Assembly (NCBI GenBank): GCA_024278715.1
Contig: JAJRSN010000072.1
Location: 1 to 16,071, forward strand
DNA: 16,071 nucleotides
Origin: Calditrichota bacterium
GTDB taxonomy: Bacteria; Calditrichota; Calditrichia; Calditrichales; Calditrichaceae
Reading direction: 5' to 3'
Part shown: positions 7,522 through 13,500 of the stretch, piece after piece
Position numbering within the stretch: position 1 is the first letter of the stretch
Layout: each line of letters starts with the position of its first letter
Program-made: the position numbers and the translations under genes
The notes under the pieces: generated by a model
What the model saw: only the letters and a program-made list of their open reading frames with translations
Told to the model about the DNA's origin: nothing
Databases searched by the model: none

Positions 7522-10500
7522 CTATTCTTCATTTAATTCCGAAAGCAAATCACCCATGTCTTCGTCCTGAAGGTCAACATCAAATATTTTACTTTCGGTC
7601 GATTTTGCTTCGGAATTAAGGCTAAAAATATTTAAAAACCGCAAATAATCGTTCATCAACTTTTTTATGGTAGATGGAGCGTAAAGATTTTTACTAAACG
7701 CAATCTGAATTACCAGCCCGGCGTCTTTAACACTTGCGCTGATATCCAAAAGATGTTCGCGGATATAATGCGGATCTCTTTCGGATCCGGTAAATTCGTC
7801 GATCGCTTTAAACACGGCGTTTTGATCGGAACCGCTGTCGAATTGACCGAGGTAGTTAAAGACAAGAGGCGGATTCCGAAAATGCTGCAAACGTTTTTTG
7901 ATTTCGGGGTCCGGATTTAGATAGCGCAGCAAATCGAAGCCAATGCCGTTTTGCGGCACTTGCTTTAACTGTTCGTGTATTTTTTGCGGAATGTCGTTTT
8001 CGGCGATGTTTTCGCCCGTTTGAATAAAGAACGGGTAAAGGGTGGTAAACCAGCCGATAGTTCTTGATAAATCGACTTCTTTAAAAATACTCTCGCGACC
8101 GTGTCCTTCCAATAAAACATAAAGCGCCGGATTTTTTGTCCATTGCCATACGGCGTAGAACAAAGCGCTTAGTAACACATCCATCAGCCGTAATTCGGGA
8201 TAGCCGGAAAGCGCCTGCAGAATTTGCCGGGTCTGTTTTTTGTCTAAAGACTGTTTGAAAAATTCCACCGAACCTTCGTCGTTTTGCCCGGCTTCAAAAT
8301 CAACGGGCAAAGTCCATGGCGATGCAGGAATCATGGATTCCCAGAAATCCAATTCGGAAATAACTGTTGATTCCAATGCATATTGATGCAGACGTTTTGC
8401 CCAGTACTGAAAAGATGTCGATTTCGGCGGGAGGAGTATCTCTTTTTCCCGTTCAAATTGCAAATAAGCGGTTTTGAGATCATCGGTCCAAATACGCCAC
8501 GAAATTCCGTCAACAACCAGATGATGGATTGCGATGAAGAGTTTGTTGTGCTGCGCGCCGCAATCGAAATAAGCGACTTTGATTAAAGGACCGTTTGTGA
8601 TGTTTAAACCGCGTTGAATTTCTTCCGCCTTTTGCCCGATTATCGTCGACTGCTCGGAAGCGCTGTAAGCTCTGAGATCAAAATAGTGGAATACTTTATT
8701 ATCTTCTTTTTCAACAATAAAGGCTTGCCAGTCGTTGCCTTCCTGTACAAAACGCATGCGCAGGGCATCGTGATGCTCAATCAGTCGGGTGACGACTTTT
8801 TTTAATATTTCGGGTTTCAGGTCTTGCTTTAACTTTAGCATCAAAGACTGATTGTAATGATTACGATCGGTCAGTTGCAATTCAAAAAAATGTTTTTGAA
8901 TGGGCGTTAACCTCACATCGCCAGTCAGACGATCTTGTTCGGCGTGAACGGGCGCGGATCGTGTGATTGAGGCTGCAAGTTCGCGAATTGTCGGATGTTC
9001 AAAAACCGTTCTTTGTTGAATTTTAACGCCCGCCTGTCCCGCTCTGGCGACCATCTGTAAACTTAAAATGGAATCGCCGCCCAATTCAAAAAAATTATCG
9101 GTCACGCTAACCCGTTCAACATGCAAAAGGTCCTGCCATATTTTGGCGAGTATTTGTTCTTCGCGGGTTGAAGGGGCTTGGAAATCTTTCTGATCTTCAA
9201 CCGCCAATTTTGGTTCTGGAAGAGCCTTGCGATTTATTTTCCCGTTTGGCAACAGCGGGAGTTCGTCGATCGCTATGAAAATTGCGGGAACCATGTAAGA
9301 GGGCAGACGCTGCTTCAGAAAATCGCGTAATTCGGAAACGGGCGGCGGATTATCCTGACCGCTTACATAATATGCAACCAGCCGCTGCGGACCGTTTTCG
9401 TGGCTGTGGGTAACGACCAATACGTCTTTTAAAGCGGGATGTCTGCGCAGCGCAGATTCAATTTCGCCCAATTCAATCCTGAAGCCGCGCACTTTAACCT
9501 GAGAATCCACGCGTCCCAAAAATTCAACAAGACCGTTTTCCGTGTAACGCACAAGATCGCCTGTGCAGTACATTCGTTCGCCGGGTATTTCACTAAAAGG
9601 ATTTGGAATGAATTTTTCGGCAGTTAACTCGGGTCTGTTTAAATACCCTCTGCCAAGACCGGCGCCGCTAACGTAAAGCTCGCCTGGCACGCCGATGGGA
9701 ACAGGTTCAAGGTTTTTATCCAAAATATAAAATCGGGTATTTGCCAGGGGTCTTCCGATAGACGGCATTTCGGGAGAATCTTTTATCGGACAGATCGAAG
9801 CGTCAACCGTGCATTCCGTAGGACCATACATATTGAACGTTTCAACTGTTTTTTCGGCAGCGAGCAGCCGCCAGGTATCTTTATCTATTGCTTCTCCGCC
9901 GGGTAACAAAATCGAGGGTTTGTAAACCGGATCGTCTAACAAACCGTTTTCGATTAAAATCCGTAACATCGAGGGTATGCTGTCGAAGGCTTCGATTTTA
10001 GTCTCATTAATATAGCGAATCATGGCTTGAGCGTCGGTACGGACCTCTTCCGGGATAATGATTAAAGTATGACCGCGCGTAAGCATGATAAATTTTTGAA
10101 CCGACGCGTCAAAAGAAATCGGGGCGTTCATGCTGATCCGAATTTTTTTCGGACCGAAGCGGCTGTAAATTCTGTGTTCCAGATTTTCAATTAAATTCAT
10201 AACCGATTTATGCTGAATCGTTACGCCTTTAGGAACGCCGGTAGTGCCGGAAGTATAAATGATGTAGGCGAGATTTTGTGAACTTAGCGGTAGTTGCAAA
10301 TCTGCCGGTGATTGTTTTTCGATTTCGTCCCGCTGATCGTCGATTAAAACGGGAACGACATTTTGCGGCAGGCGGTCGATGAATTTCTTTTGCGTAATTA
10401 CAATTTTTGCCCGAGAGTCTTCGAGCATAAAAGACAATCGTTTTCGCGGATAGCTCGGGTCTAAAGGCAGATAGGCGGCTCCGGCTTTGAATATTCCGAA

Positions 10501-13500
10501 TATGCCGGCGATTAAATCGAGGGAGCGTTCGAGCATCAGTCCGACTATGGATTCCGGTTCGGTGCCTTTTTCTCTTAAAAATCGGGCGAGTTGATTGGCG
10601 CGTTTATTTAATTCTGAGAAGGTTATTGTCCGATCATAGATTTGAACCGCGATTTGATCGGGCGTTTTTTGTACCTGTTCTTCCAAAGCTTGATGGATTG
10701 TTTTTGAAGCGGGGAAGGGAATGGTTTCGCGATTCAGTTCGTGAAGAAGTTTTTGACGTTCGTCTTTCGGAATAAAGGTTAATTTGTCAATGGGACGTTC
10801 GGGCTCTTCTAATAACTGTGAAGTCAGTTGAATAAAGTGATCAACCAGACGGTGAATGGTTGATTCTTTGAACAGTGAAGTTTTATATTCAAAAATACAA
10901 ACAATTCCGTCCATTCGTTCCATTACTTCCATCACAAGGTCAAATTTTGCGGTTGACGTTTCGAGCCGGAAAGGTTTAAGCTGAATATGCTGTAATTGAT
11001 TAACCGTCAATTCGCTGCTATGAAAAGAAAACATTACCTGAAACAGAGGGCTGTGGCTCATACTGCGTTCCGGACTCAGAGAATCAACCAATTTTTCAAA
11101 GGGGATTTCCTGATATTGCAGAGCTTCCAGCAGGGTTTTTTGATTTCTTTGAACGAGATCGTTCAAATTCGGGCTGCCGGTAAGATCGGCTCTGAGCACA
11201 AGCGTGTTCACAAAAAAGCCGATTAAAGGCTCGATTTCGGACAGGGTTCTGTTGGCAACGGGCGTGCCGACGGCAAAATCGTCCTGCCGCGAATAGCGAT
11301 AGAGCAAAGCCTGAAAAGCGGACAACAAAGTCAGAAAAAGCGTGGTATGTCGCTGCGAGCTAAAACGTTTTATTTTATTGACCAACTCTTTGGAAAGACG
11401 GAACGTTATTCGGCGTCCTTCGTAAGTTGCAACGGGCGGACGGGGAAAATCGGTCGGAAGTTCAATAAATTCGGATAATCCTTCAAGCTGCCTTTTCCAA
11501 TAGTTTAAATGCTCTTCGAGTCTTTCGTCGGTCAACTGTTTTCGCTGCCAGAGGGCGAAATCGGCATATTGAATCGGAAGCTCCGGTAGTTGCGGCGTTT
11601 GGTTGTTGATAAGCGCGTTGTAAAGAACCGAAAGCTCGTTCAGGAACAGATTCACCGACCAACCGTCGGAGACGATATGATGAACTACAATAATAAAAAC
11701 CCATTCGTTATCTTCGTAGCGAATAAGAGACGCCCGAATTAAGGGTCCTGTCGAAAGATTAAAGGGACGAGACGCCTCGATGTTTGAAAGTCTTTGAACT
11801 TCTTTTTCTTTAAAATCGCTGTCGAGATTTCGCAGATCGAATTGATCGATTTTTATCGTTAATTCGGGAAGTATTACCTGCACCGGAACGCCGTCTTCCG
11901 TTTTAAAGACGGTTCTCAGGCTTTCGTGCCGTCTAATGATCTCATTGACGCTTCTCTCTAAAATACCGATGTTCAGATGACCGATTAGTTTGGAGGCAGC
12001 CGGAATGTTGTACTGGCTGCTGTTCGGTTGAAATTGATCCAGAAAAAATATTCGCTGCTGCGAAAAAGAGAGAGGAATTTTATCCGGTCGGGGCTGCGGG
12101 CTGATATGCAAACCGTTTGTTTTTATTTTTTTGGCAAGATTTTTTTCGATCGGATATCTGAACTGCTCGGCTAAGTTCCAGGCAATATCGCTTAAAAAGT
12201 CAACCTTATGGTGCTTTTTCCACTTGTACGCCACGCTTTTGTCGATGTCGCGGTGCAGGTAAAATTTGAAGTCTCCCACCATTTGACCATGCGGACGCGC
12301 GCCGTCGGTCATTTTGTTCCCGTGGTAAGGTTTAAGCATCTCTTCATGAAAATCAAGATTTAAGAATTCGCACAATTTTTGTAATTCTTCTTCCGGCTGA
12401 ACAAGTAGATCCTCAAAGCGCAAGCGGTAGATTCGTTCGCTGGGAATATTTTCAAAATGCTGCAAGATATTTTGATGCGACACGATCCAGATGAGCTCAG
12501 CCAATTTACGTCTTGAAAAAGAATGCTCGTAACGGAAAAAGTTTTGATCCAGTTCCGCTTCGATAAAAGAATAGATCATGGCGTAAGGATGGCGCACAAG
12601 ATGAATGTAAACGGGCTGGTCAAAATCTTCTTCAGCCCGCCGTAAAATATTCGGATCAAGAGGATAGGTGGGGGTTTTATCCACCAGTATCCGGTCGCCT
12701 GCCCATTCCTGAAGCAATCCGTAAAATTCTTTAACCGATAAGTTTTTTTCAACCAGATCGTCCATAATATGTTTGGCTTGTTCAAAATCGCAGTTGCGCA
12801 ATTCCATTATGGCACGAATAGTCGCTTCCAGCCAGATTTGCAAATTCGGTGCGCTAAAGGCTTGTCTTCGTTCGTGAAGCGTATTGAAAGAGAGCAGATC
12901 CAACTCCGGCGGTGAGAACAGTTTGGGATGACCGGCTAACATAATTCGAAACAAAGTGGAACCCGAGCGCGGCGGCGACAAAACAAAAATTGCTTTCTGA
13001 TTTTTGCCGCCCGGTCGATCATTGAACGATGGCAGGGGACGAATTATGGAGCGAAATTGTTCGACTTCCTTTTGCTCGATTCGTTTTTCCAGTTCTTTTT
13101 CGTCTATTTCTATTTCAAATTTGGCGCCCGTTTTTTTGATATTAAAGTGTTGGACTACAACATCGTGAAAATACTCTAACACGTAAGCCGCCATTTGTTC
13201 GACGGTCGGCGCCTTAAAAACCGCGGCAATGGGCACTCCCTGATTAAAATCTTTTTGCAGGCGGTTGATGAACACAGCCGCCTTCAGAGAATTGCCGCCC
13301 AAATCGAAAAAGTTGTCACGAATTCCAACGCGATCGATTTTCAAAACATCTTTCCATGTATCGCATAAATATTGTTCGAGCGGGTTGGAAGGGGGCACGT
13401 AATCGGCGGTCGAGGGCAATTGGTCTAACTGCGGTCTGGGAAGCGCGCGGCGATCGACCTTTCCGCTGATATTCAACGGAAAACCGTCCGTTAAAACAAA

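Noticed and set aside
3946..13290. Inactive carrier or condensation domains that would make modules skip
   Set aside because: All three carriers in the window have their Ser, and all four C domains and the E domain have HHxxxDG.
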